Shown here: piece by piece, positions 57,555 through 64,000 of the stretch | Numbering within the stretch: the first letter of the stretch is position 1 | How the letters are laid out: the number at the start of each line of letters is the position of its first letter | Assembly: GCF_042652925.1 (NCBI RefSeq) | Contig: NZ_JBHSHC010000006.1 | Coordinates: 1 to 64,000 of the forward strand | DNA length: 64,000 nucleotides | Direction of reading: 5' to 3' | From: Effusibacillus consociatus | GTDB taxonomy: Bacteria > Bacillota > Bacilli > Tumebacillales > Effusibacillaceae | Notes under the pieces: model-generated | Databases searched by the model: none | Told to the model about the DNA's origin: nothing | The model's input: the letters and a program-made list of their open reading frames with translations, nothing else | Position numbers and translations under genes: made by a program

Positions 57555-58841
57555 TTATCGAATGAAACCTTTATAGTGACGTTGCAGCAATTGGCTTTCC
57601 AGTTGCTTCATCGTCTCAAGCGCCACACTCACGATGATCAGAAGCGACGTGCCGCCGAAGTACATATTCAAAGCCGCGACGTTCATAAAGAGGATCGGGA
57701 GCACTGACACGGCCGCAAGGAACAAAGCGCCTGCTAGTGTAATTCGATTCATGACGCGGACGATAAACATCTCAGTTGGCTTCCCTGGACGAACCCCCGG
57801 AATGTACCCGGCGTTCTTCCTCATCTGATCCGCCAACTGTTCCGGATTAATTTGTATCGCAGTGTAGAAGTACGTAAAACCGATGATCAAAAGCACTTCA
57901 AGAGTAATATATAACCATGCTGTCGGCCCTGGACTAAAGTGAGCGACAATCCAATTCGCTACAGCGTTTGGCTGGAACCAGCTCGCAACTGTCGAAGGAA
58001 AAATCAATAACGATGTTGCAAAAATGACCGGTATCACACCTGCCGCATTCACTTTAAGGGGAATATGAGTCGTTTGACCACCATACAAATTACGTCCAAC
58101 CATACGCTTTGCATACTGCACTGGAATCCGGCGAACACCTTGTTGAACATAGATTACTCCTACAATTACCAGCACAATCGCGATCAACAGAAGTGCAACA
58201 TAAACAAGATTCAAAAACAACCGGTCCGGATTTGTATAGAACCATGTGGTATAGATTGTGTTTATCCCTCTGGGTACTTGAGCGATAATCCCGGCAAAAA
58301 TGATTAACGAAATTCCGTTGCCAATTCCTTTTTCCGTGATTTGTTCCCCTAACCACATTAGAAACGCGGTCCCGGCGGTTAAGGTGATCGCAATCAAAGC
58401 AAAAGTGGCAAATCCTTTATCGATAATCAATCCAGGAACCATTCGATCAAACGAGAGTGAAAATCCAACCGCCTGAATCAAACCAAGAACCACTGTCAAA
58501 TAGCGTGTGATTTGAGCCAGTTTTTTTCGGCCGTGTTCGCCTTCTTTTGCCCATTCCGCAAATTTGGGGATTACGTCCATCGTGAGCAATTGCACGATAA
58601 TCGAAGCCGTAATATAGGGTGTAATAGACATGGCGAAGATTGAAAAGTTTTGCAGTGCACCGCCGGAAAACGTGTTCAAAATCCCTAGAAACGCATTTTG
58701 ACTCGGATCAAACAGTTTGGCATTCACGTTCGGAACCGGAATATAGGAACCGATTCGGAATACTGCCAACATGGCCAGCGTGAATAACACACGCCGGCGC
58801 AAATCGGAAACTTTAAAGATATTTTTTAGGGTCGAGAACAT
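57555..58841 (-). CDS. secY: Preprotein translocase subunit SecY
   Basis: A 428-residue membrane channel with ten transmembrane helices. Recognisable segments are FRIGSYIPVP after TM1, the plug region (NTFSGGALQNFSIFAMSITPYITASIIVQLL), and the cytoplasmic loop GYIPGVRPGKPTE. With SecE and SecG it exports unfolded proteins. It starts one base after rplO ends. Confidence 0.97.
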   Translation of the reverse strand: MFSTLKNIFKVSDLRRRVLFTLAMLAVFRIGSYIPVPNVNAKLFDPSQNAFLGILNTFSGGALQNFSIFAMSITPYITASIIVQLLTMDVIPKFAEWAKEGEHGRKKLAQITRYLTVVLGLIQAVGFSLSFDRMVPGLIIDKGFATFALIAITLTAGTAFLMWLGEQITEKGIGNGISLIIFAGIIAQVPRGINTIYTTWFYTNPDRLFLNLVYVALLLIAIVLVIVGVIYVQQGVRRIPVQYAKRMVGRNLYGGQTTHIPLKVNAAGVIPVIFATSLLIFPSTVASWFQPNAVANWIVAHFSPGPTAWLYITLEVLLIIGFTYFYTAIQINPEQLADQMRKNAGYIPGVRPGKPTEMFIVRVMNRITLAGALFLAAVSVLPILFMNVAALNMYFGGTSLLIIVSVALETMKQLESQLLQRHYKGFIR

Positions 58842-59285
58842 TTAGATCACCTCGGCCTTACCGCCAGCAGCTTCAATCTTCTCAATTGCAGAAGCGGAGA
58901 ATCCGTGAGCTTGAACGGTAAGAGCAACGTTGATGTCCCCTTGACCCAGTATTTTAACGCCGTCCTTGATATTCTTGATGACTTTGGCTTCGAGGAGCAT
59001 CTCAGGAGTTACAACAGTCCCTGCCTCAAAAACGTTGAGTTTGGAAATGTTGACTTCCGTAATCTCCTTCTTGAACGGAGCATTGGTAAAACCACGCTTC
59101 GGAAGACGACGGTACAATGGAGTTTGACCGCCTTCAAAACCGGGGCGTACGCCGCCGCCTGCGCGGGCGTTTTGACCTTTATGTCCTCTACCTGCAGTCT
59201 TGCCTAAGCCAGAACCGATTCCACGACCAACGCGCTTCCGGGTCTTCTTCGCTCCAGCAGCCGGACTGAGTTCATGCAGTTTCAT
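58842..59285 (-). CDS. rplO: 50S ribosomal protein L15
   Basis: A 147-residue L15 protein with the Gly/Arg-rich N-terminus (GAKKTRKRVGRGIGSGLGKTAGRGHKGQNAR) and RRLPKRGF, and a C-terminal alpha/beta domain. It abuts secY. Confidence 0.97.
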   Translation of the reverse strand: MKLHELSPAAGAKKTRKRVGRGIGSGLGKTAGRGHKGQNARAGGGVRPGFEGGQTPLYRRLPKRGFTNAPFKKEITEVNISKLNVFEAGTVVTPEMLLEAKVIKNIKDGVKILGQGDINVALTVQAHGFSASAIEKIEAAGGKAEVI

Positions 59286-59315
59286 ACGAACACCTCCTTG
59301 AACTTGCAGTTCTCG

Positions 59316-59504
59316 TTATTCCGAGATTTCTTTCACTTCAACGAGGTGGCTGACCTTGTTAACCATACCTCGAATTGCAGCATTGTCAGGTTGCACAACA
59401 GTTTGGTGGATCTTACGGAGACCCAGAGTTTCTACCGTTAAACGTTGCGCCTCCGAACGACCGATCAAACTGCGCTTGAGGGTAATTTCCAATTTTTTAG
59501 ACAC
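59316..59504 (-). CDS. rpmD: 50S ribosomal protein L30
   Basis: A 62-residue L30 protein (LEITLKRSLIGRSEAQRLTVETLGLRKIHQTV, IRGMVNKVSHLVEV). It lies 13 bp after rpsE with GGAGGGG before the ATG. Confidence 0.97.
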   Translation of the reverse strand: MSKKLEITLKRSLIGRSEAQRLTVETLGLRKIHQTVVQPDNAAIRGMVNKVSHLVEVKEISE

Positions 59505-59517
59505 GGTATTCCCCTCC

Positions 59518-60015
59518 TTAACCTAAGAGCTCTTGAACAGTCTTACCGCGAAGTTTTGCAACTTCTTCCGGACGCTTAAGACGCTTTAAACCGTCCAGCG
59601 TTGCATTCACCATGTTCATTGCGTTGGAAGACCCAAGAGATTTGGTTACGATATCTTTTACGCCTGCAAGTTCCAATACGGCACGAGCAGGGCCGCCCGC
59701 GATAACTCCAGTACCTTCAGAAGCGGGCTTGATCAATACACGACCTGCACCGAAGTGACCAATCACTTCATGTGGAACCGTAGTTCCGACAACCGGTACG
59801 GAAATTAAGTTTTTCTTTGCATCTTCGATTCCTTTACGGATGGCCTCCGGCACTTCAGCGGCTTTTCCGAGACCCGCGCCTACATGACCGTTTCCATCGC
59901 CTACAATAACGAGCGCCGAGAAGCTGAAACGACGACCGCCTTTTACAACTTTCGCAACGCGGTTGATAGCAACCACTTTTTCCGAAAGTTCGAGTTGATT
60001 CGGATCAATACGCAT
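59518..60015 (-). CDS. rpsE: 30S ribosomal protein S5
   Basis: A 165-residue S5 protein: the N-terminal double-stranded RNA-binding domain (INRVAKVVKGGRRFSFSALVIVGDGNGHVG) and the C-terminal domain with SEGTGVIAGGPARAVLELAG. The ATG at 60015 with GGAGGG is used; the longer open frame to 60147 is within rplR. Confidence 0.97.
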   Translation of the reverse strand: MRIDPNQLELSEKVVAINRVAKVVKGGRRFSFSALVIVGDGNGHVGAGLGKAAEVPEAIRKGIEDAKKNLISVPVVGTTVPHEVIGHFGAGRVLIKPASEGTGVIAGGPARAVLELAGVKDIVTKSLGSSNAMNMVNATLDGLKRLKRPEEVAKLRGKTVQELLG

Positions 60016-60034
60016 GTGTTTCCCTCCTTCGCAC

Positions 60035-60403
60035 TTAGAATTCCAGGCCCGCTTCACGAGCAGCATCGGCCAGTGCTTGAACCCGTCCATGATAGAGATA
60101 TCCGCCGCGATCGAAAACAACTGCTTTGTATCCTTTTTCAATCGCACGCTTAGCTACCAATTCGCCGACCTTCTGTGCGGCTTCCACGTTTCCTCCATTT
60201 TCCACTTGGCCCTTTAATTCCGGGTCTACAGTGGAAGCTGAAACCAACGTTACGCCTTTTGTATCATCAATCAATTGTGCGTAGATATGCTGATTGGAAC
60301 GAAAAACATTCAAACGCGGACGCTCGGCGGTACCGAACAATTTCTTGCGAACACGAACGTGACGACGTTTCCGCGCAGTATTTTTGTCAGCTTTAGTGAT
60401 CAT
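60035..60403 (-). CDS. rplR: 50S ribosomal protein L18
   Basis: A 122-residue L18 protein (RKRRHVRVRKKLFGTAERPRLNVFRSNQHIYAQLID; YHGRVQALADAAREAGLEF). It binds 5S rRNA. The ATG at 60403 has GGGAG 9 nt upstream; ATG 60409 is an alternative. Confidence 0.97.
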   Translation of the reverse strand: MITKADKNTARKRRHVRVRKKLFGTAERPRLNVFRSNQHIYAQLIDDTKGVTLVSASTVDPELKGQVENGGNVEAAQKVGELVAKRAIEKGYKAVVFDRGGYLYHGRVQALADAAREAGLEF

Positions 60404-60434
60404 TCCCATTCACTCCCTTCAAGCTGCGAGTGTA

Positions 60435-60974
60435 TTATTTCTTACCGGTCTTACCGACTTTACGGCGAATGACTTCGTTATCGTACTTGATACCTTTGCC
60501 TTTATAAGGCTCTGGTTCACGCAGAGAACGGATTTTCGCAGCTACAGCGCCAACTTGCTCCTTGTTGATCCCTTTGATCACAAGCTTGTTGGTACCTTGC
60601 ACATCAATCTCGATTCCTTCTTCCGGAACGATTTCAACCGGATGGGAGAAACCAAGAGACAGAGTCACTTTATTTCCAGCCTTAGCGGCACGATATCCTA
60701 CACCCACGAGTTCCAAAGTCTTTTCAAATCCTTTGGTTACGCCTTCTACCATGTTGTTCACAACAGAACGAGTAGTGCCGTGCAGGCTGCGATGCAGCTT
60801 ATTGTCGGATGGACGATCGATAATGATTTGATTGTCCTCGATTTTGACAATCATCTCTTTATTCAATTCACGGGAAAGGCTGCCTTTAGGACCTTTAACC
60901 GTGAGAGAGCCGTTATCATATTTCACTTCAACGCCGCTTGGAACAGCGATCGGCTTCTTTCCAATACGAGACAT
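60435..60974 (-). CDS. rplF: 50S ribosomal protein L6
   Basis: A 179-residue L6 protein with two alpha/beta repeats: SRIGKKPIAVPSGVEV, and the second-domain signature EPYKGKGIKYDNEVIRRKVGKTGK. It lies 26 bp after rpsH. Confidence 0.97.
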   Translation of the reverse strand: MSRIGKKPIAVPSGVEVKYDNGSLTVKGPKGSLSRELNKEMIVKIEDNQIIIDRPSDNKLHRSLHGTTRSVVNNMVEGVTKGFEKTLELVGVGYRAAKAGNKVTLSLGFSHPVEIVPEEGIEIDVQGTNKLVIKGINKEQVGAVAAKIRSLREPEPYKGKGIKYDNEVIRRKVGKTGKK

Positions 60975-61000
60975 TTGTTACACCTCCGATCTCGTCGAGA

Positions 61001-61399
61001 TTACCAAACGTAGCAAATCACTTCGCCGCCAACTTGAGAACGGCGAGCTTCTTTATCGGTCATAACACCTTTTGAAGTGGACAAGATCGCAACGCCCAAT
61101 CCACCAAGAACGCGAGGAATTTGTTCGCGCTGTGCGTATACCCGGAGACCAGGCTTGGAAATACGCTTCACGCCAGTAATTACACGTTCGTTATTTTGAC
61201 CGTACTTGAGAAAAATTCGGATAACCCCTTGTTTGTTGTCGGGGATAAATTCCGCATCCCGAATGAATCCTTCACGCTTGAGGATTTCCGCAATCTGACG
61301 CTTGATGTTGGATCCCGGAATTTCCACTTTCTCATGACCCACCATATTCGCGTTGCGGATACGGGTAAGCATGTCTGCAATCGGATCAGTCATTACCAT
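61001..61399 (-). CDS. rpsH: 30S ribosomal protein S8
   Basis: A 132-residue S8 protein: TDPIADMLTRIRNANMVGHEKVEIPGS and the C-terminal STSKGVMTDKEARRSQVGGEVICYVW. S8 is a translational repressor of the spc operon in some bacteria. Confidence 0.97.
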   Translation of the reverse strand: MVMTDPIADMLTRIRNANMVGHEKVEIPGSNIKRQIAEILKREGFIRDAEFIPDNKQGVIRIFLKYGQNNERVITGVKRISKPGLRVYAQREQIPRVLGGLGVAILSTSKGVMTDKEARRSQVGGEVICYVW

Positions 61400-61428
61400 A
61401 ACTGACTACCTCCTTCCTATGCTCCTGA

Positions 61429-61614
61429 TTACCAACTGGCTTTCTTCACGCCAGGCAATTGTCCCTTATATGCAAGCTCGCGGAAACAAATCCGGCACAT
61501 ACCGAATTTCCGCAATACGGAATGCGGGCGTCCGCAGATACGGCAACGCGTATAAGCGCGTGTGCTAAACTTTGGCTTCCGCTGGGACTTGGCGATCATG
61601 GACTTTTTAGCCAT
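61429..61614 (-). CDS. rpsN: 30S ribosomal protein S14, type Z
   Basis: A 61-residue zinc-binding S14 with both Cys pairs (CRICGRPH and CRICFR) and KKSMIAKSQRKPKF at the N-terminus. This is the short C+ form. Confidence 0.97.
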   Translation of the reverse strand: MAKKSMIAKSQRKPKFSTRAYTRCRICGRPHSVLRKFGMCRICFRELAYKGQLPGVKKASW

Positions 61615-61671
61615 TGATTTCTAACCTCCCATTTGTTTGAAGCACTGTTTTTTTGAATTCAAATCCTGCGA

Positions 61672-62214
61672 TTATGATTGACGGAACGGCATCCCGAGCT
61701 GAGCAAGAAGTTCACGAGCTTCTTCGTCAGTTTGCGCGGTTGTAACGAATACAATATCCATGCCGCGCACCTTATCGATTTTATCATAATCAATTTCCGG
61801 GAAAATCAGCTGTTCTTTCAGACCAAGCGTGTAGTTTCCGCGTCCGTCGAAAGCCTTCGGAGAAACCCCACGGAAGTCACGAACGCGCGGAAGCGCGACG
61901 TTGAACAGTTTATCCATGAAATGATACATCCGCTCGCCGCGAAGAGTAACTTTTACGCCGATCGGCATACCTTCACGCAGCTTGAAACCGGCGATCGATT
62001 TCTTCGCGCGAGTTACAACCGGCTTTTGACCGGTAATTTGTTGGATATCTTCCACAGTGGCATCCAAAGCTTTCGCGTTCTGGATGGCTTCACCGAGGCC
62101 AACGTTTACAACAATCTTTTCAACCTTCGGAACCTGCATCACGTTCTTATAGTTGAATTTCTGCATCAGTGCAGAAACCACGTCAGTTTTGAACTTTTCT
62201 TCCATACGTGCCAA
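61672..62214 (-). CDS. rplE: 50S ribosomal protein L5
   Basis: A 180-residue L5 protein (VEKIVVNVGLGEAIQNAK; GQKPVVTRAKKSIAGFKLREGMPIG; RDFRGVSPKAFDGRGNYTLG). It binds 5S rRNA. A TTG start at 62214 has GGAGG at 8 nt; the ATG at 62205 is the alternative. Confidence 0.97.
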   Translation of the reverse strand: MARMEEKFKTDVVSALMQKFNYKNVMQVPKVEKIVVNVGLGEAIQNAKALDATVEDIQQITGQKPVVTRAKKSIAGFKLREGMPIGVKVTLRGERMYHFMDKLFNVALPRVRDFRGVSPKAFDGRGNYTLGLKEQLIFPEIDYDKIDKVRGMDIVFVTTAQTDEEARELLAQLGMPFRQS

Positions 62215-62240
62215 GGAAAAAACCTCCTTTCTTCACCTGG

Positions 62241-62564
62241 TTACTTCTCGAGTACTTCACCAGATTTTTTAGCATACCGTACTTTTTTACCGTCTGTAAG
62301 GATTTTCTTTCCGATACGAGTCGGTTCACCGCTCTTGGGATCAAGAATCATCACATTGGATGCGTGAATCGGAGCTTCGCGCTCAACGATTCCCCCCTGC
62401 GGATTCGCCTGATCCGGACGAGTGTGGCGCTTAATAATATTCACGCCTTCAACCAATACTCGGCCTTCAGAGGGATATGCCTCAAGGATCTTGCCCTTTT
62501 TGCCTTTATCTTTACCTGCGATCACCATTACTTGATCGCCTTTACGAACGTGCAGTTTGGACAT
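62241..62564 (-). CDS. rplX: 50S ribosomal protein L24
   Basis: A 107-residue KOW-fold L24 protein (KGDQVMVIAGKDKGKKGKILEAYPSEGRVLVEGVNIIKRH; SNVMILDPKSGEPTRIG). It initiates 50S assembly. Confidence 0.97.
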   Translation of the reverse strand: MSKLHVRKGDQVMVIAGKDKGKKGKILEAYPSEGRVLVEGVNIIKRHTRPDQANPQGGIVEREAPIHASNVMILDPKSGEPTRIGKKILTDGKKVRYAKKSGEVLEK

Positions 62565-62602
62565 CTAACACACCTCCTCGGATGTGATTCGATCTTTGGC
62601 TC

Positions 62603-62971
62603 TTACAGAACTTCCGGAGCCAGGGAGATGATTTTCATAAAATCTTTTTCACGAAGTTCACGGGCAACCGGTCCGAAGATACGGGTGCCCCGCGGGCTTT
62701 TATCTTCTTTGATAATAACAGCTGCATTTTCATCAAAACGGATGTAAGATCCGTCATCGCGACGAACGCCGCGCTTCGAACGTACAATAACAGCTTTGAC
62801 AACGTCACCCTTCTTGACAACGCCACCGGGTGTTGCACTCTTCACAGAAGCGACGATAATATCACCGATATTGGCCGAACGACGGTTAGAGCCACCCAGA
62901 ACGCGGAAACACATAATTTCCTTCGCACCGGAGTTGTCAGCTACAACAAGTCGAGTTTGCGGTTGAATCAT
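62603..62971 (-). CDS. rplN: 50S ribosomal protein L14
   Basis: A 122-residue L14 protein (MIQPQTRLVVADNSGAKEIMCFRVLGG; GTRIFGPVARELREKDFMKIISLAPEVL). Full length and typical. Confidence 0.98.
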   Translation of the reverse strand: MIQPQTRLVVADNSGAKEIMCFRVLGGSNRRSANIGDIIVASVKSATPGGVVKKGDVVKAVIVRSKRGVRRDDGSYIRFDENAAVIIKEDKSPRGTRIFGPVARELREKDFMKIISLAPEVL

Positions 62972-62989
62972 GGAAGTACCTCCTTCCGA

Positions 62990-63256
62990 TTACAGTATTA
63001 CTGCCTTTTCAACCACTTCCACCAAACGCCAGCGCTTGTCTTTGGACAAGGGGCGGGTTTCCATGATTTTCACGATATCGCCGATCTTGGCGGTGTTGGT
63101 TTCGTCGTGAGCCTTGAACTTCTTAGTCACCTTAATTGTTTTTCCGTACAACGGGTGCTTTTTGTTCTGTTCGACAGCAACAACAATCGTTTTATCCATT
63201 TTGTCAGAAACTACTTTTCCTACACGGACTTTGCGATAATTACGCTCTACGCTCAT
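62990..63256 (-). CDS. rpsQ: 30S ribosomal protein S17
   Basis: An 88-residue OB-fold S17 protein (VGKVVSDKMDKTIVVAVEQNKKHPLYGK; GDIVKIMETRPLSKDKRWRLVEVVEKA). The second ATG at 63256 is 6 nt after GGAGG; the first directly abuts it. Confidence 0.97.
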   Translation of the reverse strand: MSVERNYRKVRVGKVVSDKMDKTIVVAVEQNKKHPLYGKTIKVTKKFKAHDETNTAKIGDIVKIMETRPLSKDKRWRLVEVVEKAVIL

Positions 63257-63279
63257 CGTCATCCTCCTTCCGTATGCGG

Positions 63280-63477
63280 TTACCCGATCCCGAGTTCACG
63301 TTCTCTAAGGATGGTTTTAGCGCGGGCAATGTCTTTCCGAACCTCGCGAATCCGCATCGGATTCTCCAATTGACCTGTAGCCAGTTGGAAACGCAGATTG
63401 AAAAGCTCCTCTTTCAAAGAGTTCACTTTATGCTCAATTTCCGCGGTGGACAAATCCCGAAGATCATTAGCTTTCAT
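63280..63477 (-). CDS. rpmC: 50S ribosomal protein L29
   Basis: A 65-residue helical L29 protein (MKANDLRDLSTAEIEHKVNSLKEELFNLRFQLATGQLENP; KDIARAKTILRE). It overlaps the end of rplP by 11 bp. Confidence 0.97.
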   Translation of the reverse strand: MKANDLRDLSTAEIEHKVNSLKEELFNLRFQLATGQLENPMRIREVRKDIARAKTILRERELGIG

Positions 63478-63901
63478 CTGCCTCACCACCCACTTCTTCA
63501 CGTTTTACAAACTTGCATTTAATCGGCAGTTTGTGCATTGCAAGGCGCATTGCTTCGCGGGCAATCTCTTCGTTTACCCCTGCAAGTTCAAACATAATGC
63601 GTCCAGGCTTAACGACCGCTACCCATTTTTCAGGAGAACCTTTACCGGCACCCATTCGGGTTTCAGCAGGCTTTGCTGTAATAGGAGTAGACGGGAAAAT
63701 TTTAATCCAAACTTTACCGCCACGGCGAATGTAACGAGTCATCGCAATACGCGCGGCCTCAATTTGACGGTTTGTGATCCATGCCGGTTCGAGGGCTTGC
63801 AAACCGTATTCGCCAAAGGTTACCTGGTTACCAGCCTTGGACTTACCGGCTAAGTCAGGACGATGCGTTTTGCGATGTTTCGTGCGCTTTGGCATCAACA
63901 T
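63467..63901 (-). CDS. rplP: 50S ribosomal protein L16
   Basis: A 144-residue L16 protein (MPKRTKHRKTHRPDLAGKSKAGNQVTFGEYGLQALEP; IFPSTPITAKPAETRMGAGKGSPE). It lies near the peptidyl-transferase centre and A-site tRNA. The ATG at 63901 is used; GGGGGT precedes it. Confidence 0.97.
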   Translation of the reverse strand: MLMPKRTKHRKTHRPDLAGKSKAGNQVTFGEYGLQALEPAWITNRQIEAARIAMTRYIRRGGKVWIKIFPSTPITAKPAETRMGAGKGSPEKWVAVVKPGRIMFELAGVNEEIAREAMRLAMHKLPIKCKFVKREEVGGEADES

Positions 63902-63904
63902 GGC

Positions 63905-64000
63905 TTATTTACCCCCTTCTTCGGCAGCAGCTTTGCGTCCGCCTCTAGTCGGAAGCACTTGACCGCGATAGATCCACACTTTCACACCAAGACGACCATA
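63905..64000 (-). CDS. rpsC: 30S ribosomal protein S3, C-terminal end only
   Basis: The last 31 codons before the stop at 63905-63907 read YGRLGVKVWIYRGQVLPT followed by a basic Gly/Lys/Glu tail, the conserved end of S3. The rest lies beyond the window edge; rplP follows 3 bp later, as in the S10 operon. Confidence 0.93.
   Translation of the reverse strand, partial: YGRLGVKVWIYRGQVLPTRGGRKAAAEEGGK

Overview
The window reads as chromosome of a spore-forming Firmicute (class Bacilli) that is not a Bacillaceae member. Sporulation and germination genes (kbaA, gerD, pdaB, cwlD, a SpoIIM-family gene, a Spo0E-like phosphatase), the sigW-rsiW-cdaA-cdaR-glmM-glmS order and the S10/spc/alpha ribosomal cluster match the Bacillus origin-proximal map. 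However, rpsD lies inside the alpha operon, the ecfA1-ecfA2-ecfT genes usually found between rplQ and truA are absent, and no rRNA operon separates pdaB from rocF. An Alicyclobacillaceae-type organism (for example Effusibacillus or Tumebacillus) is my best guess; it is inference from gene order only.

Layout. Positions 1-4449 are a graveyard of mobile DNA beyond the glmS end: an IS66-type element running off the left edge, with its transposase frameshifted by a 23-bp-period duplication; a RelE-type toxin-antitoxin pair; a Tn4430-like Tn3-family remnant (internal resolution site, tnpI, stub of tnpA); and a broken winged-helix fragment. Positions 4455-24614 are a complete Tn7-like transposon of 20,160 bp, bounded by a 5-bp duplication (ACAGC) and inserted 20 bp past the glmS stop codon, the classic attTn7 position. 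Its tnsABCDE operon reads away from the glmS-proximal right end. It is preceded by an XRE regulator and a small gene resembling a detached C-terminal beta-barrel of TnsB. The cargo is purely defensive: a methyltransferase-like/target-recognition fusion with a degraded catalytic motif, a Type I restriction-modification system (hsdM, hsdS, hsdR), then a Thoeris system (thsA, thsB and a second, 3'-truncated TIR gene).

Positions 24618-36750 hold glmS with its glmS ribozyme leader, glmM, and (minus strand) cdaR, cdaA, rsiW and sigW with a SigW autoregulatory promoter. Between glmM and cdaR lies a plus-strand island: a GAF-GAF histidine kinase, a ThDP-dependent acetolactate-synthase-like enzyme, a Spo0E-like phosphatase, a REC-only response regulator and an OmpR-type regulator. 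Two nearly superimposable operator/promoter blocks with 11-bp-spaced TTACA repeats lie in this island; the second appears to drive only a roughly 80-nt RNA.

Positions 36811-50055 contain sulfate assimilation (cysH, TSUP permease, sat) with a structured leader, arginase, the yhaO-yhaN nuclease pair, and sporulation/germination genes. Positions 50089-64000 are rpsI, rplM, truA and the alpha, spc and partial S10 ribosomal operons, all minus strand, ending inside rpsC. No tRNA, rRNA or CRISPR array was seen.
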